DNA of 64,000 nucleotides, from assembly GCA_038501195.1 (NCBI GenBank), contig JBBPUQ010000008.1, positions 2,676,501 to 2,740,500 on the forward strand, read 5' to 3'. Positions 33,714 to 44,121 of the stretch are shown in pieces. Every line of letters begins with the position of its first letter. The first letter of the stretch is position 1. The DNA is from Nemania diffusa. Taxonomy: Eukaryota; Ascomycota; Sordariomycetes; Xylariales; Xylariaceae. The position numbers were made by a program, and so were the translations under genes. A model generated the notes under the pieces. The model searched no databases. It worked only from the letters and a program-made list of their open reading frames with translations, and was not told where the DNA came from.

Positions 33714-35489
33714 GATCCTCAACCGCCGCCACGTTGTCTGACTCGCAAGAAGAAAGTCACGGAGAGTCCGTGTCTTCTGGGCTCCCGCAGACTGCCGTTG
33801 AACACGCGAACCTCATATTCAACGCTAGAGACGACGACGACGACCAAGACGACGGTCCCCATCGCGCTCGCTCCCCCCCGCCCCGGTACCCCTACGCGAG
33901 CTCCGAGGCATCGGCCTCCACCTCCTTCTCCCGACCAGCGTCTCCGCCCCCCTTCTCCAGCCTCTACGCCTACGCCTCGGCCGACGGTCTTGTTGACGAT
34001 CACTTCAAGCTCCCCGCTGCCGTTTCCACCTCTTTCTCGGCACCAGGAGCCTCGTCGGCCACAGCTGCGCCCGCTTACGCACCTGTCGTCTCGAGCTCTT
34101 CTGACCATCCTTTCGAACCCTCCGCTTCGTTCCACGACACAGTTGCTGAGACCAAGCGGGCGCTCCCGCAGGACGTCAAGGGCGAATCTTCAGGTCAGAA
34201 GACTGACGACTCTAGCGAGCCTCCACCTGCCTACTCTGAAGGCTACAGCCCACTCCTATCTTTCTCATATCTAATGGCGACCGCCGGAGGTGCAGCGAGT
34301 ATCATTACTCAAGTTCAGCAGGGAGGGCCTCCGATCAATTCTATTGGGGGTAAGCCGCCGCCATAGTGTATATGTCAAAGTCGAATACTAACAGCGATGA
34401 GTAGATGTCGGCGCCGATGAGACGATCACGATGGACCTAAGGTAAGCTAGTGTAGATTTGGGATTTATTGGACGGATCTGCTAAATAAAATTGCTCTAGG
34501 GGCACACGCTTCGTTCTTTCTAGAGATGAGCTTCTAACCTTACCTGAATTTGTCCTTCTCTCTCTATTCCCCAATGGACTCTTCCCGGAGGGTCATATGG
34601 GCGGCTTTTCCGATGGTGATGCTGTCCAAGTCGATGTCAGTACCCTTGATGACAACCCTATCTTTCAAGCCACCCAAACTACCCCCAACATTGGCTGCTC
34701 GGTTACGCATAGCCTTACTAATGTCCTTCTCCCTCGCTCTTCCACAACCCGCAACCTTATATCCAATATAAATATTCATTTCACTGACCTCACCTCTCAG
34801 TATGACCCTGCTTCTTTGCAATACATGCTCGAATTTTTCCGCAATGTAGCTCAATCTATACCCAATGAACCATTTCCCAATGCTTCCCCTGATGGAGGGG
34901 TTGTTCCTATTGACTCCCTTGGTGGGCGTGGCGAAGATGGCAGCAAGCGAGCCGGTATCATTGTTCTGAGAGAAGACTTAGATTTTTATGCTATTCCTCC
35001 TCGGGCGGATATCAATCAGGTTGATATGATTGAGGTAAAACGCGCGGCATCAAGGGCTCTCTTGAAGCAAGATGGCATATTTTCAGGGCTTAAACGGAGC
35101 GACGAACCTGGAACTACGGAGGCTCACTTGATTGAGATGTTGACTGCCGGGTGAGTGCATTTTTGGTATATTTTTTCAATTCTTGACTGACATCAGAACG
35201 CAGCGGCTTTAACCATGATGATTGCTGGGGCCATCGCGCAGGTGAACCTAATAAAGCGGTAGTGTGCAGTTTGGCCCTCGCTCGGCTTCGCAGCGACATG
35301 CGCGGCAATGAAATGGGCAGCAACGCTGTAGGCATGGCACAAAAGCTGCTCCTCTTCTGGCGAAAGCCTGCCCGTCGTTGCTGGTGGGAAGGTGTTGAGC
35401 TAGAGAATGTCGAAGGGGTAGAAGGCCCTCTCAAAGTATGGATCCGCAGGGTGTGGACTCTAGAGATGAGCGTCATTGGATTGCGTTAA
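33714..35489 (+). CDS. Whi2-like BTB/POZ-fold protein
   Basis: In yeast, Whi2 with Psr1/Psr2 phosphatase acts in the general stress response and holds back TORC1 when amino acids are low. Exons read: (start unresolved) 33714-34349, 34405-34441, 34500-34635, 34801-35150, 35204-35489, about 480 residues. The N-terminal 210 residues are low-complexity Ser/Pro/Ala with PPPRYPY and PPPAYSE, the latter a PY motif. The conserved core then reads DETITMDLRGTRFVLSRDEL, LTLPEFVLLSLFPNGLFPEG, VDYDPASLQYMLEFFRNVAQ, REDLDFYAIPP, IEVKRAASRALLKQDGIFSG and the C-terminus WIRRVWTLEMSVIGLR. The first Met is not in this frame; a short upstream exon is needed, perhaps beginning at 33552. The 165-nt intron 34636-34800 has no in-frame stop. 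Confidence 0.82.
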
Positions 35490-37008
35490 CTACGAATTTA
35501 TTCGGGGAGCGAAAATAGCGTTGGAGTGTCATTTCTTCGGGGAGCACAAGGCTACGCCAGCGTACCACGAGCTTACTCATATACTAGGTAATAAGCGGCG
35601 TTTATCATTCTTGCTCGCGGGGCAATCTTCTAAGCCAGCAGGCATCATTCGCAGGAGACGGCTACGCGCCTATGTCACCTTTGCCAGACAGGATACCAGC
35701 TCATCGCGACGAAATTTTGGGGTTCTTGGTATCACATTCGGCGTAGTCCTTACCTCAAGGTCACAGTCGAAGCTCAATATAAGCGGAAGAAGAGTAAAGG
35801 CAGTGGATAGAAGAATGATGGTTATTTCTTTATGTACATTTATATTAAGAGGACTTCGGCACCAGATGGGACTCGAGTCTCAGATTGGTGTATGTGAGCC
35901 TCGCAATACATGCATAGCAGGTACTCAGCATTGACATAGTAATGCTCTGCTGCCGCATCGTACTATAATTTTTATCTAGAAGTGAGGCGTGAATTCAAAG
36001 TGTTTAAGTAAATTACGTGTGCATAAAACAGGGCTTCAGTTATGTAGACATTTCTGTTGCTGCGTCCGCATTTATTCCTTGTTAGCTAATATAAAATTAG
36101 ATAATTATCACGACTAGCCTAGACATAGGCTATAAAGGACTGGACTTGACCAGGTGCAATAACGAGTCACCGATGAAACAGGACCGAAATAGTAACTGTA
36201 CAAAGGATGAGCTACCAACAGGTAACCAGAGAAGAAGATGATAACTTCAGGAGGAAGTTAGGAAACAGGTCCCCGACCCTTAGGCTATAGATATATACAA
36301 TATACGTCGTCATTAGCCGATGTCCCTGTCACACACCTAGGCTTAGGAAACCTCAGTCTGTGACAACTACTTAGGTATATAAATATAATAAAATAATAAT
36401 AAAGAATGACTTACATATTAAAATGGACAAATTAAATTTTATAGTTAAGATTTTTCATAATAAATACATTTTATCTTGTTTTATATAAAATATAGTAAAT
36501 ATTTCACAGTGATTTCACTCTCTTCGCACGCCTCTTCCCACAGTGGACAGTGGTTCGACTGCGACTATTGGGGACCCACTTTATTCTGAAAAATATCAAC
36601 TGACCTCAAGGGAAGCTCGTCACCTTTACATAATAACATTCGACGGTCGGATGGACCACTCCCTCGGCCAGACACTGAGACACGGACATGGGACTCCGAC
36701 TTCACACCGTTAATGCAACAACAAGAGGATTTTCTTTTTTTTCTTGCTCATGAGTGACGTTGTCGATACCCTATCTTATCTTCCACACATATCTCCCACT
36801 GGTGATTTGGTGCTTTGGTGGCTGGCCACACGCCACATTGTTGAAACTGAATTGATTCCCTCGGCTTTGTCTGTGTACAGCTGTATCTATATAATTGTTT
36901 TTTAAACCTCTGACTTGAATACCTAATCTATCTGCCAGCCCAACGCCCTCGCTTGAAATCACGCACGAACCCAGCCCATCTACATCCCGAGGATCTCCCA
37001 GCGTCGGC
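35490..37008. other. Intergenic region, no gene seen
   Basis: About 1.5 kb. The frame at 35476-35934 runs into the 3' end of the Whi2-like gene in another register and looks like 3' flank. The 36360-36510 part is strongly A+T-rich. A short segment at 35868-35890 resembles a T-loop but has no tRNA fold around it. Confidence 0.45.
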
Positions 37009-38814
37009 ATGATGGCAGAGAACAGCTCCCCCTCACAACCAAGCTTCGAACGCAACGCGCCACTCCTCCTCCCGCTCAACTCCTCTTGCTCTTCCCTACA
37101 CGAGTTGCCGCGAATGAGGAAATTGCGCATGCTCGTAGCCGCTAACGGCCACCGAGACGTTGCTTACGCACAGGCCATTGCCGTGCGTCTCCTAAAAGAC
37201 TCCCAAATCGAGACTCGTGCTCTAGTCGACGAGGTTCCCTTGCGCCTCACACACGAGATCATGGTCATGCAGAACCGGAGCCTGGCCACTGTTGCCATTG
37301 ACGCCGACCAGAGGACCAAGGATGCTATAGAAGCTGCGCGCCAGACTGCCTCCGAGCTGGTCGACTGGGCGGACTTGCTCGTTCTCGCGCCAATCGACGC
37401 CGACCACCTCGCCAAGATGATGTCGGGCATTGCCGACACCACTCTACTCGAAATCCTGCGCGCATGGGACGTTTCTAAAAAGATTCTATTGGTGCCGGGC
37501 ATGTCGGCGCAAATGTGGGAGCATCCCATGACTAAGAAGCAGCTCAGCAAGATAAAACGAAAGTGGAACTGGATCAAAGTAATGCCACCAGTTCTTTGGC
37601 ATTACGATAGGCACGGAAATGGGAAGCGTGTAGTATCGTGGGACGGGTTTAACGATCTTGTTGGCATAATCAAGAACCAAGCCGAGCTTATGAGCCTTGG
37701 CCATGATGTCGAGGTTGCCGCGAAGCAGGCGATGCGCACAATAAGCCCACGTCGGGTGGCTAAGAGTCTCCCACCCGAGATATGGAGTCTCATCTTCCAA
37801 CATGTCGGTGATTGGGAGATCGCGTCAGCGCTTCATATATACACCACGCTTGAGACACCCGCCGATTGGAAGAAAAACCGGGCTAACCTGACTGACTCTA
37901 TTGAGCTTTATATGTACGACCTGGAATGGCTGATTCTTTCCTGCCCGGGTTCGGATGTGATATGTCAAAAGCTGTCAGAAGCCCCGAAGACACTTCGTTA
38001 CGTCTCCTCCCTAGTCGTCAAACTCATCATGAAGTTCTCACTCATTGACGTACTAACCTATCTGGAAACCAACCTGAGCAAAGTATTCTGGGCCTCATTC
38101 AGCGCGAAATTCCTCCCAAATAAAGCGTCCGGAATCTACGGGCGTGTGGATATCCTTACATGGTGGAATACTTCGCCCTCGTTTCTAAAGAAGGAATATG
38201 ATGTCGAGGCACTAGACAACGCTTCACGTATGGGCTATGTGCACGTGCTAGACTGGTGGTCACGCTCGGGCCTTCCCCTGAAGTACACGGAAGCAGCACT
38301 CGAACTGGCTTCCAAAGAGGGGCATTTATTGGTATTAGAGTGGTGGAAAGACGCGGCGCTCAAAGATGACAAAATACTTCTTAAACCAGGCCGCAGTCTC
38401 CTGACGGCCGCTCAGCACGGGCAGACGGCCGTGCTCCGGTGGTGGGAGAGCTCGGGCATCCCTATCGGATACGGCGAGGGCGTCTGTAAGATTGCAAGCG
38501 GCCACGGTCAGACGGCGGTCCTTGACACATGGCAAGAGCTAAAGGGCGAGAAGCTCTCGTTTGACTCGCAGGTGCTCGTGGCCCCCACGAAGCAGGGGCA
38601 CGTCAGCGTGCTCGAATGGTGGAAGCAGTACGCGCGGGGGGAGAAGGCTGGGGGTGACCGCAGGACGCATAGAGTCGAATACAAAACGTGCGACATCGAG
38701 GAAGCGCTCGAAGATGCTATCGGTGACCCGAGGCCGGTCCGGAAGTGGTGGGCACATAATGGGCTGAACCTTGGGCTTGGCACGAGCGAGTGGATGAAGG
38801 TTAAGAGATTGTAG
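37009..38814 (+). CDS. Flavoprotein (HFCD-like) / F-box-like / ankyrin-like fusion protein
   Basis: Single exon, 601 residues. Residues about 38-240 form an HFCD-type flavoprotein fold related to phosphopantothenoylcysteine decarboxylase and Hal3: LVLAPIDADHLAKMMSGIAD (about 124-143), RAWD, and PGMSAQMWEHPMT (from 163). The decarboxylase motif PxMNxxMW here has Ser in place of the key Asn (Ser166), so decarboxylase chemistry is doubtful. A segment at about 253-275 (SLPPEIWSLIFQHVGDWEIA) resembles an F-box. From about 375 to 601 there are five to six degenerate ankyrin-like repeats with a recurring VLxWWxxSG core (VLDWWSRSG, VLEWWKDAA, VLRWWESSG, VLDTWQELK, VLEWWKQYA). This could be an adaptor with a ligand-binding rather than catalytic flavin domain. 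Domain calls are from motif reading; the exact function is unknown. Confidence 0.85.
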   Translation: MMAENSSPSQPSFERNAPLLLPLNSSCSSLHELPRMRKLRMLVAANGHRDVAYAQAIAVRLLKDSQIETRALVDEVPLRLTHEIMVMQNRSLATVAIDADQRTKDAIEAARQTASELVDWADLLVLAPIDADHLAKMMSGIADTTLLEILRAWDVSKKILLVPGMSAQMWEHPMTKKQLSKIKRKWNWIKVMPPVLWHYDRHGNGKRVVSWDGFNDLVGIIKNQAELMSLGHDVEVAAKQAMRTISPRRVAKSLPPEIWSLIFQHVGDWEIASALHIYTTLETPADWKKNRANLTDSIELYMYDLEWLILSCPGSDVICQKLSEAPKTLRYVSSLVVKLIMKFSLIDVLTYLETNLSKVFWASFSAKFLPNKASGIYGRVDILTWWNTSPSFLKKEYDVEALDNASRMGYVHVLDWWSRSGLPLKYTEAALELASKEGHLLVLEWWKDAALKDDKILLKPGRSLLTAAQHGQTAVLRWWESSGIPIGYGEGVCKIASGHGQTAVLDTWQELKGEKLSFDSQVLVAPTKQGHVSVLEWWKQYARGEKAGGDRRTHRVEYKTCDIEEALEDAIGDPRPVRKWWAHNGLNLGLGTSEWMKVKRL

Positions 38815-39540
38815 CCTCGTGGCAAGCTATTAATGTGATACCTGTTAAATACCTACAGTCGATGACTTAATGTGAACATTGGTAAATGATATCTCGCTTT
38901 ACAGATAAGGTAGAAAGCTATCTATGTGCGTTTGAAGTAGTGCCCTTAGAGTAAAAGTTTACAACCCATGTATTACTACTTAGGTTATAAATCTGCACTT
39001 AAAAGTGATTTAGTTAATTAGTTTATAAGTTAATAATATGCTAGTACACGTTATTAATAAACTTTATGTCGTAGCGCAGAATGTCGCATTGATTAATTAG
39101 GGCATCGCGTCCTTATGTACTACAACCTCATGCACTCTCGGTTAAGCAGGGGTGGCCTAGCCTCAGTTTATCTATATGGTACGCCAAAGGAAGAATCCTA
39201 ATGGTCCGTGGCATCTCGGTAATAATGAGGAATTGCCGTTCGCTGTACCTGGTTCGGTGGAGCGAGGCTGAGTTAGGAAAGCCAGCGCCAGCACGTTGTA
39301 CAGATGCTCCTGAAAGCCATCGGTTTGGGCAGGTGGGCGGAGTTATAATTAGCTCGAGGGATCGCCGCCCAGAATGGCGCGAATCTCATACAGTGGTGGC
39401 CGCTGGCGCCATCCACATCGTCAGCAAGGCTGGATAAAAAGGCCAACGGCGCACGTCGTTCTTTGCCTCCCTCGCACTCGTTCAATCCGAAGCACCTGTC
39501 CTGGTTCCTCACACAGAGATTCGGACTGCAGCGATTCAAG
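38815..39540. other. Intergenic region upstream of the GH71 gene
   Basis: A+T-rich from 38940 to 39080. A GGATAAAAAGGCC box at about 39430-39442 lies roughly 100 bases before the GH71 start and may act as its TATA element. No other gene is supported. Confidence 0.45.
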
Positions 39541-41095
39541 ATGCGTCTACGTTCTCTACTGGCCCTGGCTGGGCTGTGCGCCGAGATGGCGGCGGCGCAG
39601 AAGCAAGTCTTCGCTCACTATATTGTCGGCCTCACGTACGGGCAGACGCGCGACGAGTGGCAGCTCGATGTCTCGCAGGCCAAGGCGTCCGGCATCGATG
39701 GGTTTGCCCTGAACATCGGGTCGGCCGACACGTACAACGACGAGCAGCTCCATCTGGCCTACGACGTCGCCTCCGCGAACGGCTTCTCCGTGTTCCTCTC
39801 CTTCGACATGCAAGCTTCGCAGTGGAGCGCGGACCAGATCATCACCTATGTCAACACCTACAAGGTTTTAGCCGGCCAGCTTGCAGTCGGCGGTCTACCT
39901 GTAGTGTCGACTTTCGAGGGACCCTCGCAGTCTGATATCTGGCCGAGTGTCCGCGCCGCTACTGGCGGCATCTTCTTCATACCCGACTGGGCCTCTCTCG
40001 GTGCCCAGGGGGTGGGTAGCAAGCTTTCTCTCATCGATGGTGCTTGTATGTGTAGTCAAGCGTTCTACAGTTTAGTGACCAGCATATCTAATTCATTGTA
40101 GTCAATTGGGGTGCTTGGCCCGAAGCGAATCAGTTAACCGTGTCAACGGGCAACGATGTTGCATACAAGTCTGTCCTACAGGGCAAGCCGTACATGATGG
40201 GTGTCAGCCCTTACTTTTATACTGGTATGATACACATCTCTCCGGCTTCCTGAGCATGCCTCTAGACTGACAATACATACTACAGATTTGCCTGGCAAGA
40301 ATTGGTACTCATCCAGCGATTCATTGTGGTTTGATCGTTGGAAGCAAGTCCTCGACATCAACCCCGAGTACATCGAGATTATCACTTGTACGCAGCGTCC
40401 TCCGGTGCCCTGAGCTTGTTGACGGTCCTAAGGAGAAGAGCATAACTAACGACTTTAGGGAATGACTATGGCGAATCGAGCTATATCAATGCCCCTATTG
40501 ATCATCAAATCGTCGCTGGTGCTGACGTGTATGTGGATGGATTTGACCATACAGCCTTCCGATTCGTGTTGCCATACTTTATCAGTGCTTACAAAGCCGG
40601 CAACGCGAACGTTGGCATCTCAAGCGAAGGGGCTGTAGCCTGGTATAGGACTACACCGGCAACTATCTGCAGCGATGGCGGTAAGTTGGTGAGAATGAAG
40701 TAGCCTACTAAGATAGAACTAACATGTTTTATAGGCACAGTTTGGGGTCAGGGTGGAGGGGCCTCGGCTGCTGGAGGGACTCAGAATGTTGTGTCTATCA
40801 TCGCGTTGACGAATGCGCCCACCAACATCAACGTCCAGATCGGTAGTGGCGATAGCGGCCAGTCGGTAAGCGCCACTAGCACCGTCGGCAAGGCCTCGTT
40901 CTACGAAGTTCCAGTCAACGGGAGAACTGGCGCGGTGACCGTCACGCTGAACGGCAAATCAACGACGGGGCCTGAAATCACCAATAACTGCCCCTCTTCA
41001 GGTCATGTGAGTAGTCGCCACCGTCCTGGAAGAATGCAACCGTATTTACTGACATGGCTTAGGTCAACTTCAACGCCGTTTCCATCCAGGTGTAG
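39541..41095 (+). CDS. GH71 alpha-1,3-glucanase (mutanase)
   Basis: Secreted hydrolase of alpha-1,3-glucan, a fungal cell-wall polymer; used in wall turnover, septum cleavage or attack on other fungi. Six exons: 39541-40045, 40102-40224, 40286-40387, 40459-40680, 40735-41006, 41063-41095, giving 418 residues. A signal peptide (MRLRSLLALAGLCAEMAAA) is followed by the GH71 core: KQVFAHYIVGLTYGQT, DVSQAKASGIDGFALNIG, FSVFLSFDM, then NWGAWPE, KPYMMGVSPYFYT, NWYSSSDSLWFDRWKQ, IIT-WNDYGES (split over the 40387/40459 junction) and VDGFDHTAFRFVLPYFI. It ends VNFNAVSIQV. Every intron has a GTATGT-, GTACGC- or GTAAGT-like donor and all joins restore family sequence. It lacks the extra carbohydrate-binding domain of some mutanases. 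A TATA-like box lies upstream. Confidence 0.93.
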
Positions 41096-41292
41096 ATAGG
41101 CACGAGCTTTCATGCGATTGGCAGTGGTTGGACGAAACGGGGAACTACTTGACCAAGATAGTTGGCAAGGATGAGTCCAACATGTAGTGTACTTTAGTGA
41201 AAATTAAACAAACTTACGCTCTATATATATAGCCGTCGTTAGGTTTAAGGTGAGTGGTTACAATCTCCTAATCATTCTTCTTGACACTAGTT

Positions 41293-42414
41293 CTAATCAT
41301 TCTTCCTGACACTGGTTTGGAATTTGTCTGCCCACTCCGTAAATCCGTCCTCAGTGCCAATCCACGGCGCCTTAAGCGCTTCCGCCACTGCACAGGCGTC
41401 AAATAAACAGGACTCCATTGCCTCGTCTATGGCACCGGCATCCAACTCATAGAATGCGCAGGCAACATCTCCATAACTGTGTGGCAAGCGCTGTAGGATG
41501 AGGTAGACCTCGTCTAAACGTTGGGCGACGTTTGTTGCTTGTTTGGTAGGTAAAGAAGGCAGAGTCTTGATGCGTCTCTTGATGATAGCAGAGTAGAGCA
41601 AGGTGGTGAGTCGCAGGCGTTTTATGCATGAGTCTAAGCGTTCGCGAATTCTGTTCGGGTCGTTTCGGGGTATGCGTCGAGATGTCATAAGGTCGTCAAT
41701 CAGCCGCTGAGTTGAGAAATGGGTGTTTTGTAATTCGTTAGTAATGTGGTGCACACATTGGCACTCTTCCTCTTCCTCGTCCTCCTCTTCCTCGACCTCT
41801 TCACCCCACTCCTTGAGCTCTTCTAGGACATCCTGGAGGGTATCTCTGTATTCTTCGGCCTTTTTCACTAGGAGTCCCGCAATGCCGAGCGTCTTAAGTA
41901 GAATAACGTCGTCGCAAGCGGCCCAGACGAGACCAGTGGTGACAATGCTCCTCTTTCCGGGTGGTATCTTGCCATCCAAGGGTACAGCCGCGACTAGCCC
42001 CCTTAGTTCCTTCAAGACGCGATAACATCTGGAGGCAAGGTCTTGGGTTGCAACGGCAGTGTGGGTGTCGGCGCTGTAGTGGTGGGCAGCGGAGGCAATA
42101 GCGGGGATCGGACCAGCAACAAGCTCCTGGAGCACTCTGGTAATGGCAGAAGGTGTGAAGGGCTCGTTGATGATCAACAGTGAAAGCTTGGTGCTATGTG
42201 CCTTCACGAGACTAGCGGAGTCGTGGGCGAGAGACAGGGCATCGACTGAAGCGATGTCATCGCCACGGGCTGGAATGGGCGCAGACGAGTCCGGCAGGTC
42301 CTGGTCGAAGGCAACCGACCATAGGTTCTTTTCAAACTGGATAATAAGGCTGGTTGTGGATTGGACGAGGGCTTTGAGGCTTTCGAGTGAGCTACCCGCA
42401 GCGTTGAGAGACAT
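41293..42414 (-). CDS. Cyclin-D1-binding protein 1-like (GCIP family) protein
   Basis: Single exon, 373 residues, mostly alpha-helical. The N-terminal half (MSLNAAGSSLESLKALVQST...FEKNLWSVAFDQD) and the central LASRCYRVLKELRGL and SIVTTGLVWAACDDVILLKT match the fungal members of the cyclin-D1-binding protein 1/GCIP family. An acidic patch (EEVEEEEDEEEEE, about residues 212-224) separates it from a C-terminal helical part with LDSCIKRLRLTTLLYSAIIK and GAIDEAMESCLFDACAVAEA. In mammals GCIP binds cyclin D and negatively regulates cell cycle transcription; the fungal role is not established. It is convergent with GH71, with about 200 bases between the stops. Complete, with no odd features. Confidence 0.82.
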   Translation of the reverse strand: MSLNAAGSSLESLKALVQSTTSLIIQFEKNLWSVAFDQDLPDSSAPIPARGDDIASVDALSLAHDSASLVKAHSTKLSLLIINEPFTPSAITRVLQELVAGPIPAIASAAHHYSADTHTAVATQDLASRCYRVLKELRGLVAAVPLDGKIPPGKRSIVTTGLVWAACDDVILLKTLGIAGLLVKKAEEYRDTLQDVLEELKEWGEEVEEEEDEEEEECQCVHHITNELQNTHFSTQRLIDDLMTSRRIPRNDPNRIRERLDSCIKRLRLTTLLYSAIIKRRIKTLPSLPTKQATNVAQRLDEVYLILQRLPHSYGDVACAFYELDAGAIDEAMESCLFDACAVAEALKAPWIGTEDGFTEWADKFQTSVRKND

Positions 42415-43894
42415 GGTTCGAGGCTCAACCTGCTGCGGCTAGATGGGCTGGATTCTGTATCGTGAAAATTCCTGTGTCGAGGTTGACGATCCCAATCTCT
42501 AATTGGTCAGACGAATTCCCGTAGAACCGTCGCCCTCTTAGCCGCTGAAAGGTAGGTATGCACTTTCTCTGGTACCCGCTAGGCCTACTGGTCGTAGTTA
42601 CTGCTTTTGGCAGTGACTTTACACTGATGTCACTGTATGCAGACCGCACCTGCCATAGTAGGGGGCAGATAGGGGGGTAGGTGCGAAGGGTAACAGGAAG
42701 GTGTGGGGGTGTTGGGACCACTACAGTTTTAGCTAGCTTGCCTGTACGGCTACAGACCTTCTTTTCCAATACAACATCTTTTTGGCCTCGCAAGCCTATT
42801 CTGCCATAGCCATAGGGGCCCTTGTTTACCTACCTGGTCACCTCTCCCATCTGCGGGGTAAGCTAGTTTTCTCCCTCTTTCATCTACGCTTTTGCCAATA
42901 ATAAACAACTGCTTTTCGCTTCTTAGCTCTTTTTGCTGGTAGGCGGCCCTGGATGGACAGTTGGCGGGGAACTGGAGCCCCTGCCCTATATGGATCCACG
43001 CAAGTCTAAGTAGCGACTAAACTATTTACGTCATTAGTCACCTAGATAGGTAGATAAAGTAAACTTAGTTACTGCTAGTTTTTACTGACTGAAAGCACAT
43101 ATACAAGATTTGTATAATTATACATCTTTATAAAAAAAAGATTTATATTAAATATATAAACATGCAACTCAAAAAGTAAATTTCAAATTTTATAGTACCT
43201 TTTTTGTTAAAAACCAAGGCACACATACTATGTTTTGCGGCGAGTCATGGGATGACGTCGTACATGCAAGGAATAGGCAGTAGTACAGCAATCAGCTTCC
43301 GCTCAGCTACCGAACCTCGGCTTCAACAACACGATCTCTAAAACTGTAAGACACATGCACCGCTAACTACATAACCTAACAACCAAGTATCCTCTCAGGC
43401 GCACGCACGCGCACTTATCATGCCTGCATTTATACGCCTTCATATGCTCTCTGCACCTGTTCGCGCGACAAGACCACGGACGCTACGGACGGCGAGACTA
43501 CTCTCTATCCTTTCTATCCAGGTACCTTGATGGAATGCTATGGCTCTTGCCCGTGTGGCTGTATCTAGCTTCCCTCTTCTTTCTCTTTGGTCTACGATAA
43601 TAGATCGCCCTTGATGGACAGCTCTTGATGGCTGCGATAGTAAGTCGAATTTCATCTTGTTCCGTCTGTCTATTCTGCGAGATGTCATGCACAACAGAGA
43701 GTTAGTTGGTTGGTTGGCCAGAGAGAGCTGGTTGGTTAGTTGGTAGGCAGCAGGCGATCGAGCAAGCGAGCCACTCCAATTCCAGCGGCGGGCGGCCTCG
43801 GCATTGATCAATCAATCAACCACCATCATCATCGCTCGCTCGCTCGATCGATCATCGTCGTTCGTCGTCATTCATTTCACCCAACCACGAAAGA

Positions 43895-43927
<33 letters not shown>

Positions 43928-44121
43928 GACAACACGAATATCATCTGTTCATAATAACCAATAAACCAACCAACCAACCACCTCACTCACCAGACCAAAC
44001 CAACACTTTTCCCCTCCCCCCACCGATAATATTCTTATCCTCCCTGCTTCATTCCGCCATCACTTTTACCTAGGCTGACATGCCGCCTCTGTCTTGCTGC
44101 GCATCGTAGGATATACCCTGG
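42415..44121. repeat. Long intergenic region and repeat-rich leader of the peroxin gene
   Basis: The 43080-43230 part is A+T-rich. From about 43690 simple repeats crowd together before the peroxin start: GGTTGGTTGG at 43707-43740, CGCTCGCTCGATCGATC at about 43833-43852, (CAACAG)5 at 43897-43926 and CCAACCAACCAACCA at about 43965-43980. Together they suggest a long, unstructured, purine/pyrimidine-skewed 5' UTR. No other gene is supported. Confidence 0.55.
43897..43926. repeat. (CAACAG)5 microsatellite
   Basis: Five uninterrupted CAACAG hexamers in the leader upstream of the peroxin gene. If translated in any frame it would give Gln/Asn/Thr-type repeats, but it lies outside the called coding region. 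Confidence 0.9.

Noticed and set aside
35860..35895. Possible tRNA (GGGACTCGAGTCTC resembles a T-loop)
   Set aside because: No acceptor stem, D-arm or anticodon arm could be placed around it.
35476..35934. 152-codon plus-strand frame after the Whi2-like gene
   Set aside because: It starts inside the previous gene in another register, is basic and featureless, and looks like 3' flank.
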